A stretch of 16,228 nucleotides of DNA from contig JBJXFI010000395.1 of assembly GCA_046154695.1 (NCBI GenBank), positions 1 through 16,228 on the forward strand, in the 5' to 3' direction. The notes beneath the pieces were generated by a model. It was not told the DNA's origin. It did not search any database and saw nothing but the letters and a program-made list of their open reading frames with translations. Origin of the DNA: DALYLB01 sp046154695. GTDB lineage: Bacteria; Acidobacteriota; Blastocatellia; RBC074. The translations under genes and the position numbers were made by a program. Shown here piece by piece: positions 1 to 7,116 of the stretch (the stretch's first letter is position 1; each line of letters opens with the position of its first letter).

Positions 1-30
1 GAGAGGTCGTCGCCGTTTGCCGACCTCAAT

Positions 31-202
31 GGTTTTCAGTATCACGAAAATTGGTTACAGAATTTCCTCATTGCCTCGTCAATGGGGGGCTTTCGATTGT
101 GACCACAAAATCCGTTAGTATCAGGAAAATTTCATCCACGAAGGCGCACGAAGACGCACCAAGGATTGCCTTCTCTTCGTGTTCCTCCGTGGATGATTTA
201 TC
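31..202 (+). repeat. Interspersed repeat unit 1 (core plus CACGAAG hairpin)
   Basis: A forward copy of the repeat core lies at 103-131 (CCACAAAATCCGTTAG, then TATCAGGAAAATTT). It is followed by an imperfect inverted repeat at 135-194: ATCCACGAAGG (135-145) pairs with CCTCCGTGGAT (184-194), and CACGAAG (147-153) pairs with CTTCGTG (175-181). A degenerate second piece of the core tail, CAGTATCACGAAAATT, lies at 37-52. The same core-then-hairpin order recurs at 2381-2486, so this is a shared mobile or structural unit and not chance similarity. It lies immediately upstream of the acetyltransferase and inflates that gene's open frame. Confidence 0.8.
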
Positions 203-215
203 TGAGGGAGAGCGA

Positions 216-704
216 TTGTCCCCGGAAGAGATTACGGTACGGGAGATCAGAACGGAGGAGGTGGACCGGCTCGTCGCCCTCGAACAGGCCTGCGGCCTGA
301 GCACGTTCGGCCGGGAGTCCTACCTCCAAAAGGCCGAAACCCGCGCGAGCCTTCATCTGGGCGCCTTCGATTCCCGGGAAGAACTTCTGGGAATCTTCAC
401 CGGGGAGATCGTACTCGATGAATTCCACATCGATAACCTGGCGGTTCTGCCCGACCGCCGTCGAACCGGAATCGGAACGGCATTAATAAGGATAGGACTG
501 CGGGAGGCCCGGCGCCGCGGAGCGGTCCGCGCCCTGCTCGAGGTTCGAGACTCCAATCGAGCCGCGCGAACCCTCTATGAAATAAACGGCTTTCTCCCCC
601 TGGGGACCCGGCGGGACTATTACCGGGAGCCAATCGAGGACGCGCAGGTCCTCGCCCTTGATCTCACCTCCGTTTTTGTCCCCGTAGGCGAAAATCTGTC
701 TTGA
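216..704 (+). CDS. rimI: RimI-type GNAT N-acetyltransferase
   Basis: This is a GCN5-related N-acetyltransferase of the RimI type, a family that transfers acetyl from acetyl-CoA to the N-terminal amine of ribosomal protein S18 or related substrates in the cytoplasm. From the chosen start the protein has 162 residues, the usual RimI length. Visible motifs are the beta strand before the acetyl-CoA loop (HIDNLAVLPD, 71-80), the pyrophosphate-binding loop RRTGIG (82-87), LEVRDSN (108-114) and the RimI-like tail LYEINGF...G.R..YY..P.EDA (120-143). The frame is open back to ATG 51, but bases 51-200 are repeat DNA. TTG at 216 is preceded by GAGGGAG (204-210) at good spacing, so I prefer it; GTG 189 is another possibility. 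The stop overlaps a TTG of the next open frame, but the next gene has its own start further on. The acetyltransferase call is secure; the exact RimI substrate is inferred. Confidence 0.85.
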   Translation: MSPEEITVREIRTEEVDRLVALEQACGLSTFGRESYLQKAETRASLHLGAFDSREELLGIFTGEIVLDEFHIDNLAVLPDRRRTGIGTALIRIGLREARRRGAVRALLEVRDSNRAARTLYEINGFLPLGTRRDYYREPIEDAQVLALDLTSVFVPVGENLS

Positions 705-786
705 AAGCCACCCGAACGTTGTATTACTATGCGAGACAGCTAATCACCAATTCGGTAACACAAAACCTACATCGGCAACTATCTGC

Positions 787-793
787 AAGGAGG
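787..793 (+). promoter_or_regulatory. Ribosome binding site for the YdcH/DUF465 gene
   Basis: AAGGAGG is a near-perfect Shine-Dalgarno sequence nine bases before ATG 803. It fixes the start of the small gene at 803, not at the upstream in-frame TTG 701 that overlaps the acetyltransferase stop. Confidence 0.8.
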
Positions 794-802
794 ATAAAGC
801 CA

Positions 803-1045
803 ATGAGCACAGCATCAACAGAAATGGGTTTCAAGGATTTCCTGCTCGCCCATGATGACCGTTACCGCGAACTGGCTAATGAACATCGCAGATATGATGA
901 GCGCCTGCGGGAACTCTCGGGGCTTCATTATCCCAGCGAAGAAGAACAGATCGAAGAGACTATTTTGAAGAAGAAAAAGCTTTTGCTGAAAGATCAGATG
1001 GAGGCGATTGCCCTGAAATACAAGCCCAGCGGCTCCTCTCACTGA
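803..1045 (+). CDS. YdcH/DUF465 family small protein
   Basis: An 80-residue, highly charged, helical protein. Residues 12-74 have the pattern of the DUF465/YdcH family: a first helix with LANEHRRYDERLREL (24-38), a short break, then EEEQIEETILKKKKLLLKDQ (46-65) and a short third helix. The family is small and cytoplasmic, probably an antiparallel helical hairpin. Its biochemical role is not established, so no function is assigned. There is no signal peptide or cysteine. A strong Shine-Dalgarno at 787-793 sets the start. The gap of about 100 bases to the acetyltransferase and the hairpin that follows suggest it ends a short plus-strand transcription unit. Family call confident; function unknown. 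Confidence 0.8.
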   Translation: MSTASTEMGFKDFLLAHDDRYRELANEHRRYDERLRELSGLHYPSEEEQIEETILKKKKLLLKDQMEAIALKYKPSGSSH

Positions 1046-1084
1046 TCGGGAAAAACAGAAACCGACCCACAATACTACATGCGA

Positions 1085-1118
1085 GAGAACGGGGACACAG
1101 CATTGTGTTCCCGTTTTC
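1085..1118 (+). terminator. Terminator-like hairpin after the DUF465 gene
   Basis: AACGGGGACACA (1088-1099) pairs with TGTGTTCCCGTT (1104-1115) across a four-base loop with one G-U pair. Three further outer pairs extend the stem to 1085-1118. The 3' side runs into TTTTCGTT, a short T-rich tail, so it is a plausible but not ideal intrinsic terminator. It lies about 40 bases after the DUF465 stop and before the pssA promoter region. Confidence 0.6.
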
Positions 1119-1208
1119 GTTATGGGGCCCGGAATCGGAAACGGACGCGAACTCGAGGATGCGCCTGGTTTAAGCATTTGCCTGTAAATTTGATAAATTG
1201 GCCAGCCG

Positions 1209-1237
1209 TTGCTTAGCCGCCATGCGGCTTAATAATT
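1209..1237 (+). promoter_or_regulatory. Candidate sigma70-like promoter for pssA
   Basis: The stretch just upstream of pssA is markedly AT-rich against the GC-rich background. TTGCTT (1209-1214) and ATAATT (1232-1237) sit 17 bases apart, and a small dyad AGCCGC/GCGGCT (1215-1220 and 1224-1229) lies between them. Motif match is modest and no transcription data are available. Confidence 0.3.
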
Positions 1238-1272
1238 ACATGCTTTAAATCGCTTAAAGAAAGGTCGAGAGA

Positions 1273-2193
1273 ATGATGAGTCCCAGCGAGAGTGAGAGAC
1301 CGAGACCGGCGCGAAAGGGGATCCGGCGAGGGATCTACATCATCCCGAGCGCATTCACGATCGGGAATATCCTGTGCGGGTTTTACGCGATTCTCAACGC
1401 GGTCATGGCCTACAATCTGGCGAATTCCGAGAAGGCGAGCCAACTCTTCGACTATGGGGCGCGGGCGATCGGGATCGCCTGGCTGCTGGACGGATTGGAC
1501 GGGCGGATTGCGCGAATGACGAACGCCACGAGCGAGTTCGGCGTGGAACTCGACAGCATCGCGGATGTGGTGACCTTCGGGGTGGCGCCGGCGGTGCTGG
1601 CCTACACGTGGGGATATGGATTGATGCCGGGATTGCAGCGCCTCTCCTGGGGCGTCTCCTTCTTCTTTCTGATCTGCGGGGCGCTGCGCCTGGCGCGATT
1701 CAACGTGATGGCGCGGGCGCCCCGGTTCACGCTTCCGGGCAGCTCGCCCAAGCTCGACAAGCGCTTCTTCGTGGGGCTGCCGATACCGGCCGCCGCGGGG
1801 CTTCTCGCCGCGGTCGTCCACTTCGCGCCGCGCCGCTTCGACCAGATCCCGGTCAGCAGCAGGGAGGTCTACAGCTGGCTGCTGCTGCTCGGTATGGGCA
1901 CGCTGGCGATTCTGATGGTCAGCACCTTCCGGTACGCGAGCTTCAAGGACATGGGCTTCAAGAGCAACAAGCCCTTCGTCATCCTGCCGATGCTCTCGCT
2001 GCTGGTCGCCGGAATCTGGTTCTATTCCCGATGGGTCCTTCTGATCATCAGTTCGCTCTATGTCCTGCACGGGCCGCTGATCAAGGTATGGGGGCTGCTT
2101 TCGCGGCTGCGGCCGCCCCTGGCCGACCCCCACGGCGGAAGGGAAGAGGCCGCGCCCACCGCGCGCGTCGAGTCATCGGCGCCAGACCTGTAG
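1273..2193 (+). CDS. pssA: CDP-diacylglycerol--serine O-phosphatidyltransferase
   Basis: This membrane enzyme transfers the phosphatidyl group of CDP-diacylglycerol to serine, giving phosphatidylserine, the precursor of phosphatidylethanolamine. The 306-residue protein has the complete CDP-alcohol phosphatidyltransferase signature DG..AR........G...D...D: D76, G77, A80, R81, G90, D94 and D98. The PSS-specific opening YIIPSAFTIGNILCGFYAI (22-40) precedes it. Several hydrophobic segments follow (about 103-120, 155-165, 200-225, 238-270), as expected for an inner-membrane protein. ATG 1273 is followed at once by a second ATG at 1276; AAAGG (1260-1264) is the likely ribosome site. The C-terminal 25 residues are polar and poorly conserved in type. 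It is separated from upstream genes by a hairpin and an AT-rich region, so it is probably transcribed alone. No decarboxylase (psd), a frequent partner, lies in the window. Confidence 0.93.
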   Translation: MMSPSESERPRPARKGIRRGIYIIPSAFTIGNILCGFYAILNAVMAYNLANSEKASQLFDYGARAIGIAWLLDGLDGRIARMTNATSEFGVELDSIADVVTFGVAPAVLAYTWGYGLMPGLQRLSWGVSFFFLICGALRLARFNVMARAPRFTLPGSSPKLDKRFFVGLPIPAAAGLLAAVVHFAPRRFDQIPVSSREVYSWLLLLGMGTLAILMVSTFRYASFKDMGFKSNKPFVILPMLSLLVAGIWFYSRWVLLIISSLYVLHGPLIKVWGLLSRLRPPLADPHGGREEAAPTARVESSAPDL

Positions 2194-2567
2194 AGGAGTC
2201 TCGCGTGAAGCCGCGAAAGATGTTTCACCGCGGAATTTCCTGACGCTAACGGATTTTGTGGTTAGCCACGAATGGACACGAACTTTTCCCGGCCCCCGAG
2301 CCTGGGTTCGGGCTCATTCGTGAACATTCGTGTCCATTCGTGGCGGATTTAACTTCATCAGGCGAGGGCCAAACACCCCGCCACAAAATCCGTTAGCACC
2401 AGAAAATTTCACCCACGAAGCACACGAAGAAATCCGAAGTAAAGGCAATAATTCGTGTTCCTTCGTGAGGCTTCGTGGATGATTTTCCGAGGATCCCCGT
2501 GGTGAAGCCGCCTCAATTTTTTGTTGTTCCGATTTAGAGAGGGCGCGGGCATCCGCCCGATCCAATC
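2194..2567. repeat. Interspersed repeat unit 2: nested inverted repeats (no gene)
   Basis: This non-coding stretch between two convergent genes holds the most elaborate repeat unit. The outer arms are an inverted core at 2245-2261 and a forward core at 2381-2397, a perfect 17-base match. Inside lies a perfect 18-base inverted repeat, GCCACGAATGGACACGAA (2265-2282) with its complement at 2327-2344, and a smaller central dyad GAGCC/GGCTC. After the forward core comes a CACGAAG hairpin at 2411-2482 (CCCACGAAG...CACACGAAG against TTCGTG and CTTCGTGGAT), as in unit 1. Short open frames here, for example on the minus strand at 2314-2571, are translations of the repeat and are not called as genes. 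The structure could also serve as a bidirectional terminator for pssA and the phosphatase gene. Confidence 0.85.
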
Positions 2568-3941
2568 TCACCGGGCCGGTTCCAGCACGGCGGTCGCCCC
2601 GGGTTTGGTCAACGTCGCCTCGTACAATGGCTGGAGCGCCGTGTCGATAAAACGGACCTTGAGTTGCTTTGCGTCAGCCTCCACGACGCTGAATCCGTAG
2701 GAGGATTTGGCGAAGAGGGAGCGCGGGCCCGGCGTGATCGGGCGGATGCCGGCGCCGCCTCCGCCGGAGATGAAGAAATGGACGCCGTCTTCCGCCTTGA
2801 GGTGCTGCAGGTCGTGGTCGTGTCCGGCGAGATAGACGTCGGCCCGCCCTTTCAGAACGGGCAGCAAACGGAGGATCAGTCCCGGATTGTCGCGATGCGC
2901 GCCGTGGGAATAGACCGGGTGATGGCCGTAGACCAGCTTCCAGCGGGCGCGGCTCTTTTCCAGCCCGTCTTTCAGCCAGAGCAACTGGGCTTCGGAGACT
3001 TCATTGGTATCCATCGCGAAGAACTGCACGGGGCCGGCGGTGTAGGTGTAGTAGGGCGCCGGCATGCGCCAGCTCGGGCTTTGCCGCGAATAAAGGATCT
3101 CGGCGGCCGGGCTGTCGGCGAGGCCCCAGTCGTGATTGCCGAGCGTGGCGTAGAACCGGATGCCCAGCGGGTCATAAAGTTCATCCCACCAGCTCTTCCA
3201 GCGCGGATCGGCGGTGCTCTCCATACCGCTGCCGTAAAAGTTGTCGCCCAGCGTAACGGCGAAATCGAACGGCGTCTGGCCATGAAACCTGAGCATGGCC
3301 GCGGCCGTCTGCTTCTGCTCCTTCGATCCGGTCCCGAAATCGCCGAAGGCCAGGACGCGTATGGGTTTCTCTTCCGGCGCCAGTGCGAACTGTTTTGGCG
3401 GGACGCGCATGAACGCGGGGAGCATCGTGCCCCGGACGAGCGAGATCCATCGCTCCTGCTCTTCGGCCACCTTTCGCAGGGCGGCGGCGTCGCCCCCCGC
3501 GCGCTCCTTTTCGAGCCGCTGCGCGACGAGGCGAGCCAGTTCCTGCGCCTGCAGCGCGCGCAGTCGCTCGATCGCCAGCAGGGCCGAGTCCGCATCCGCG
3601 GCCGACAGCGCGTATTGCTCCATCGCCTGCCGGACCCGCGGGTGCGAGTGCCTGCCGAGGCGGTCGACGATCGCGGTCCGGACACGTGCGGAAGGATCAT
3701 CCGCCAGCATCGCCAGCAGGAACTCCATCGCGTCCGCCGCGTGATTTCTCGTCAGGTCTCCCGCCAGGCGCGCCCGTTGAATCTCGTCCGTACGTGTGAG
3801 AACGGTCAGCCCCTGTTCCCGCAGCGCCGGCGGCAGTTTTTCCAGGCGGGCATCCCCGGCTGTCGCCGTCTGCCCGCGGCCGGTTTGCGCGGCTCCACAA
3901 AGGATTCCGGCCAGAACCAGCGCCATCAATCGAATATGCAT
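2568..3941 (-). CDS. Exported purple-acid-type metallophosphoesterase with N-terminal helical region
   Basis: A 457-residue exported phosphatase of the calcineurin-like/purple acid phosphatase superfamily, closest in motif pattern to tartrate-resistant (ACP5-like) acid phosphatases. A signal peptide covers about residues 1-23. Residues 50-165 are Ala/Leu/Arg-rich helical pairs (AMLADDPSARVRTAIVDRLG, 78-97) resembling HEAT-type repeats. The catalytic domain starts near 194 with ordered metal-binding motifs: GDFG (200-203), GDNFY (232-236), GNHDW (268-272), GHHPVYS (339-345) and GHDHD (373-377). All expected metal ligands are present, including Y236, typical of purple acid phosphatases. The start has AGGAG seven bases upstream. 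It is convergent with pssA and divergent from the permease, so it appears to be a single gene. Likely role: hydrolysis of phosphate monoesters outside the cytoplasm; substrate unknown. Confidence 0.85.
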   Translation of the reverse strand: MHIRLMALVLAGILCGAAQTGRGQTATAGDARLEKLPPALREQGLTVLTRTDEIQRARLAGDLTRNHAADAMEFLLAMLADDPSARVRTAIVDRLGRHSHPRVRQAMEQYALSAADADSALLAIERLRALQAQELARLVAQRLEKERAGGDAAALRKVAEEQERWISLVRGTMLPAFMRVPPKQFALAPEEKPIRVLAFGDFGTGSKEQKQTAAAMLRFHGQTPFDFAVTLGDNFYGSGMESTADPRWKSWWDELYDPLGIRFYATLGNHDWGLADSPAAEILYSRQSPSWRMPAPYYTYTAGPVQFFAMDTNEVSEAQLLWLKDGLEKSRARWKLVYGHHPVYSHGAHRDNPGLILRLLPVLKGRADVYLAGHDHDLQHLKAEDGVHFFISGGGGAGIRPITPGPRSLFAKSSYGFSVVEADAKQLKVRFIDTALQPLYEATLTKPGATAVLEPAR

Positions 3942-4352
3942 GCGTGTGCTCCTGTTGCTGGGTGTTGTTGATGTTGCCTGAAATTGCGGCGCCCCAGTTT
4001 ACGCCAGCCGGGCCGCGATCTCCAGTTGCGGGCGGAGGAAGCCGGGATTGTTCGTATATGGGACCGCGTATTCCCAATCCGGGACATCCCGGCCCCGCGG
4101 TCAGAGGCGCCGAGCCATCGGATTCAGCCATTTACGCGCGCGCGCCGATGGCACGCCAATTGAGAATTGCCGATGCTAACGGATTTTGTGTTCATGGCGC
4201 GGCACTCCACACGCTCCGCGAATTTTGCAAAATCTTCGTACAACCACAAAATCCGTTAGCATCAGGAAAATTGATACCGCAAGCAATTGTCTGGGACGCG
4301 GACTCGGCGCCAGGGTAGTTCGATGTGAATGAGCGTCCTATGACAAGGAGGA
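3942..4352. other. Divergent intergenic region with repeat unit 3
   Basis: This 411-base non-coding region separates the minus-strand phosphatase from the plus-strand permease and must hold both promoters, but I could not find a convincing -35/-10 pair. The first 200 bases are GC-rich and unremarkable. The second half carries the third repeat unit (listed separately). Open frames across it are short and consist partly of repeat sequence, so I call no gene. Confidence 0.6.
4163..4273. repeat. Interspersed repeat unit 3 (inverted pair)
   Basis: A perfect 19-base inverted repeat: GATGCTAACGGATTTTGTG at 4172-4190 and its complement at 4245-4263, separated by 54 bases. The forward copy continues with AGGAAAATTG, matching the tail of the copies at 103 and 2381. 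Unlike units 1 and 2, it has no CACGAAG hairpin. It lies about 80 bases before the permease start, so it could influence that gene's transcript. Confidence 0.85.
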
Positions 4353-6959
4353 ATGATGAATACACTGTGGCAGGACCTGCGCTACGGCGTGCGCGTGCTG
4401 ATGCGGCAAAAAGGCCTCTCGGCAATCGCGATTCTTTCGCTGGCGCTTGGCATCGGCGCGAACACGGCGCTTTTCAGCGTGGTGGACGCAATGCTGCTGA
4501 AGATGCTGCCGGTCCGGGAGCCGGAGCGCCTGGTGCTCTTCCGTTCGGAGGCGCCGCGCGAATTCAGTGTGGGCAGCTATAACGGCAATTCCCGCACCGA
4601 TCCGGCGACGGGCCGGCGGACGATGACCTCATTCGCCTATCAGAGCCTTCAGCGCATGCGCGAGCAGGAGAGCGCCCTGTCGGAGATCTTCGCGTTCGGC
4701 AATATCTCGCTGAATGTGAATGCGCGGGGGCAGGCCGATGTCGCGAGCGGGCAGGCGGTGTCGGGCAATTATTTCACCGGGCTGGGCGTGCGGGCGCAGC
4801 ATGGCCGCGCGCTCATGGAAGCGGACGACAATGCCGCGGCCAGTCCCGCGGCCGTGCTTAGCTACCGGTACTGGCGGAGCCGCTTCGGCGGCGATATGTC
4901 GATCATTGGCGGGCAGATCAATCTGAACAATGTCGCCTTCACGGTGGTCGGCGTGACGCCGCCGGGCTTTGACGGCGCGATGCAGGTCGGCTCGACGCAG
5001 GATGTGACGGTGCCGATCGCCTGGGAGCCGCAACTGGCCGTGGAGCGGGAGCGTTCGAGCATGCACGGCGCGGGCGTCTGGTGGCTGCGTCTGATGGGGC
5101 GGCTCAAGCCGGGGGCGTCGGCGGAACAGGCGCGCGCCCAACTGGAGAACGCCTTTCACCTGTCGGTCATCGAACATCGAGCCGCGCGGCAGGCGGAGGC
5201 GCAGGCGAGAGGCGGAAACGCGATCAATACGCTGGACGCAAAATATTATCCGCGCCTTTATCTCGATCCCGGCGGACAGGGAGAGATGAACTCGCGGCAG
5301 CGGTATGCCCCCTCGCTGTATCTGCTGCTGGGAGTCGTCGGGCTGGTGCTGTTGATCGCCTGCGCGAATGTGGCGAATCTGTTGTTGTCGCGCGCCTCGG
5401 CGCGGCAAAAAGAGATCGGCGTGCGGCTGGCGCTCGGCGCGAGCCGCTGGCGGCTGATTCGGCAGCTTCTCACGGAGAGCGTTCTGCTGGCGGCGCTGGG
5501 CGGGGCGTTCGGCGTTCTGTTCGCGCTCTGGATCAAGGATGGGCTGCTGGCCGTGAACGATTGGGGCGGACGCGGGATGCGCGCCCTCGAGCCGAGCCTC
5601 GACTGGCGCGTCCTCGGCTTCACGCTGGGGCTCTCGCTGCTGACGGGGGTGGTCTTCGGGCTGGCCCCGGCGTGGCGTGCGACGAAGATCGATTTGACGC
5701 CGGCGCTCAAGGACAGCGCGCGCGGTTCGAGCGCGGCTTCGCGTTCGTTGCTCGGGCGGGGGCTGGTCGTTCTGCAGGTGGCGCTCTCGCTGCTGCTCCT
5801 GGTCGGCGCGGGGCTCTTTCTGCGGACGCTGATCAATCTGCAGCGCGTCGAGCCGGGGTTCAACACGAAAAATCTGCTGTTGTTCGGCATCCAGCCGGGG
5901 CTGATCGGCTACAGGGAAGAGAGGCTGTCGCGGCTTTATGAGCAGCTCACGGGACGTCTGGAAGCCCTGCCCGGCGTGAAATCGGTCACCTTTTCGCGCA
6001 TGGCGCTGCTTGCCCAGGGATCGAGCTCGCGCAGCGTCTTTCTGCGCGGCGCGGTGGCCGCCGCGCCAGACGCCGAAGGGCGCATCCGCGAGAGCGGCGA
6101 AGGGTATGTCCATCATGTGCGGGAAAATTTTCTGGAGGCGATGGAGATTCCGCTGCTCGCCGGCCGGCCGCTGAATGCGCGGGATGACGCCAATGCGCCC
6201 CGCGTTGTGGTCGTCAATCAGGTCTTCGCGAATAAATATTTCCCAAACGAAAACCCGATCGGCAAACGATTCACGTTCGATTCGAGGAAGCCGGACGAAA
6301 TCGAGATCGTCGGCCTCGCCCGGGACGCGAAATACACGCGCCAGCGGGACGAGATTCCGCCGACGGCCTATCTCTCATGGCGGCAGGAGATGCGGGCGAT
6401 GTCCGGCGCGACGATGGAAGTGCGCACGGCGGCCGATCCGTCGGCTTTCGTCGAGGCCGTTCGCCGGGCGGTCCGCGAAGTGGATGCCAGCCTGCCGCTT
6501 AACAACGTCAAGACCCAGGTCGAGCAGGCCGAAGAGACGCTGGCCATGGAGCGCCTCTTTGCCCGCCTCTTCAGTCTCTTCGGCCTGCTCGCCCAGCAGC
6601 TCGCGTCGATCGGGCTCTATGGCGTGATGGCCTATGCCGTCTCGCAGCGCACGCACGAGATCGGCATCCGCATGGCCCTCGGCGCCGACCGGCGCGATGT
6701 GCTGACGATGATCCTTCGCCAGGGAATGATTCTGACCCTGATCGGCGTCGCGCTTGGACTCGCCGGCGCGTACGTGCTGACCAGGTATCTGGAAAGCCGG
6801 ATGAATTTGACGGGCATGCTTTACGGCGTGAGTCTCGGCGACCCGCTGACGTATGGCGTGATTACGGTCGCATTGACGCTGGTGGCGCTGCTCGCCTGCT
6901 TCATCCCCGCGCGGCGCGCGACGAAAGTGGATCCGATGATCGCGCTCCGATACGAGTGA
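4353..6959 (+). CDS. ADOP-type orphan MacB/FtsX-like permease
   Basis: An 868-residue inner-membrane protein made of two fused MacB-like permease halves, the pattern of the acidobacterial duplicated orphan permease (ADOP) family. Half one has a membrane segment at about 22-44 after the typical DLRYGVRVL opening, a periplasmic MacB-PCD-like region at about 50-300, and an FtsX domain at about 319-440 with ANVANLLLSRASARQKEIG followed by VRLALGASRW. Half two has a membrane segment near 464-493, a second periplasmic region to about 690, and a second FtsX domain at 735-868 ending ARRATKVDPMIALRYE. No ATPase is encoded in the window, as usual for these orphans, and the substrate is unknown. AAGGAGG (4345-4351) lies one base from ATG 4353 and four from ATG 4356, so translation may begin at the second Met. 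Q748-Q749 fall in the last FtsX domain, where a hydrophobic stretch is expected. Confidence 0.9.
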   Translation: MMNTLWQDLRYGVRVLMRQKGLSAIAILSLALGIGANTALFSVVDAMLLKMLPVREPERLVLFRSEAPREFSVGSYNGNSRTDPATGRRTMTSFAYQSLQRMREQESALSEIFAFGNISLNVNARGQADVASGQAVSGNYFTGLGVRAQHGRALMEADDNAAASPAAVLSYRYWRSRFGGDMSIIGGQINLNNVAFTVVGVTPPGFDGAMQVGSTQDVTVPIAWEPQLAVERERSSMHGAGVWWLRLMGRLKPGASAEQARAQLENAFHLSVIEHRAARQAEAQARGGNAINTLDAKYYPRLYLDPGGQGEMNSRQRYAPSLYLLLGVVGLVLLIACANVANLLLSRASARQKEIGVRLALGASRWRLIRQLLTESVLLAALGGAFGVLFALWIKDGLLAVNDWGGRGMRALEPSLDWRVLGFTLGLSLLTGVVFGLAPAWRATKIDLTPALKDSARGSSAASRSLLGRGLVVLQVALSLLLLVGAGLFLRTLINLQRVEPGFNTKNLLLFGIQPGLIGYREERLSRLYEQLTGRLEALPGVKSVTFSRMALLAQGSSSRSVFLRGAVAAAPDAEGRIRESGEGYVHHVRENFLEAMEIPLLAGRPLNARDDANAPRVVVVNQVFANKYFPNENPIGKRFTFDSRKPDEIEIVGLARDAKYTRQRDEIPPTAYLSWRQEMRAMSGATMEVRTAADPSAFVEAVRRAVREVDASLPLNNVKTQVEQAEETLAMERLFARLFSLFGLLAQQLASIGLYGVMAYAVSQRTHEIGIRMALGADRRDVLTMILRQGMILTLIGVALGLAGAYVLTRYLESRMNLTGMLYGVSLGDPLTYGVITVALTLVALLACFIPARRATKVDPMIALRYE

Positions 6960-7029
6960 TCGTTCGGAACTCCAAACGATTCTCAAGTTTGGGTAACGAC
7001 AAGGCGTTGAAACGCGCGGCTAAACTCAG

Positions 7030-7046
7030 TCGCCGCTGCGCGGCGA
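7030..7046. other. Short GC hairpin after the permease gene
   Basis: CGCCGC (7031-7036) pairs with GCGGCG (7040-7045) across a three-base loop, with one flanking T-A pair. It lies in the 157-base gap between the convergent permease and a small exported-protein gene. There is no T tract, so it is only a weak candidate for a termination or processing hairpin. Nothing else is recognised in this gap. Confidence 0.3.
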
Positions 7047-7116
7047 GAAGTTGTGGAGATGTCAATGCTCATCCCCCGCGGTTCATCTCCCGTGTCCGAA
7101 AGTTTCGGGGCATGAT

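Noticed and set aside
1213..2133. 306-residue minus-strand open frame opposite pssA
   Set aside because: Arg/Glu/Gln/His-rich shadow with no recognisable domain; pssA has its full catalytic signature.
2314..2571. 85-residue minus-strand open frame just before the phosphatase stop
   Set aside because: Most of it is a translation of the repeat unit, and it shares the ANGFCG peptide with other repeat-derived frames.
31..4273. CRISPR array
   Set aside because: The repeats are few, widely and irregularly spaced, in both orientations and flanked by related sequence, with no uniform spacers or cas genes.
3944..4318. 124-residue plus-strand open frame in the divergent intergenic region
   Set aside because: No ribosome site, no domain, and its second half reads through the inverted repeat pair.
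4629..6116. Long minus-strand open frame opposite the permease
   Set aside because: Rich in Arg, Gln, Pro and His with no domain; it mirrors a clearly real permease in a GC-rich genome, which commonly gives long antisense frames.
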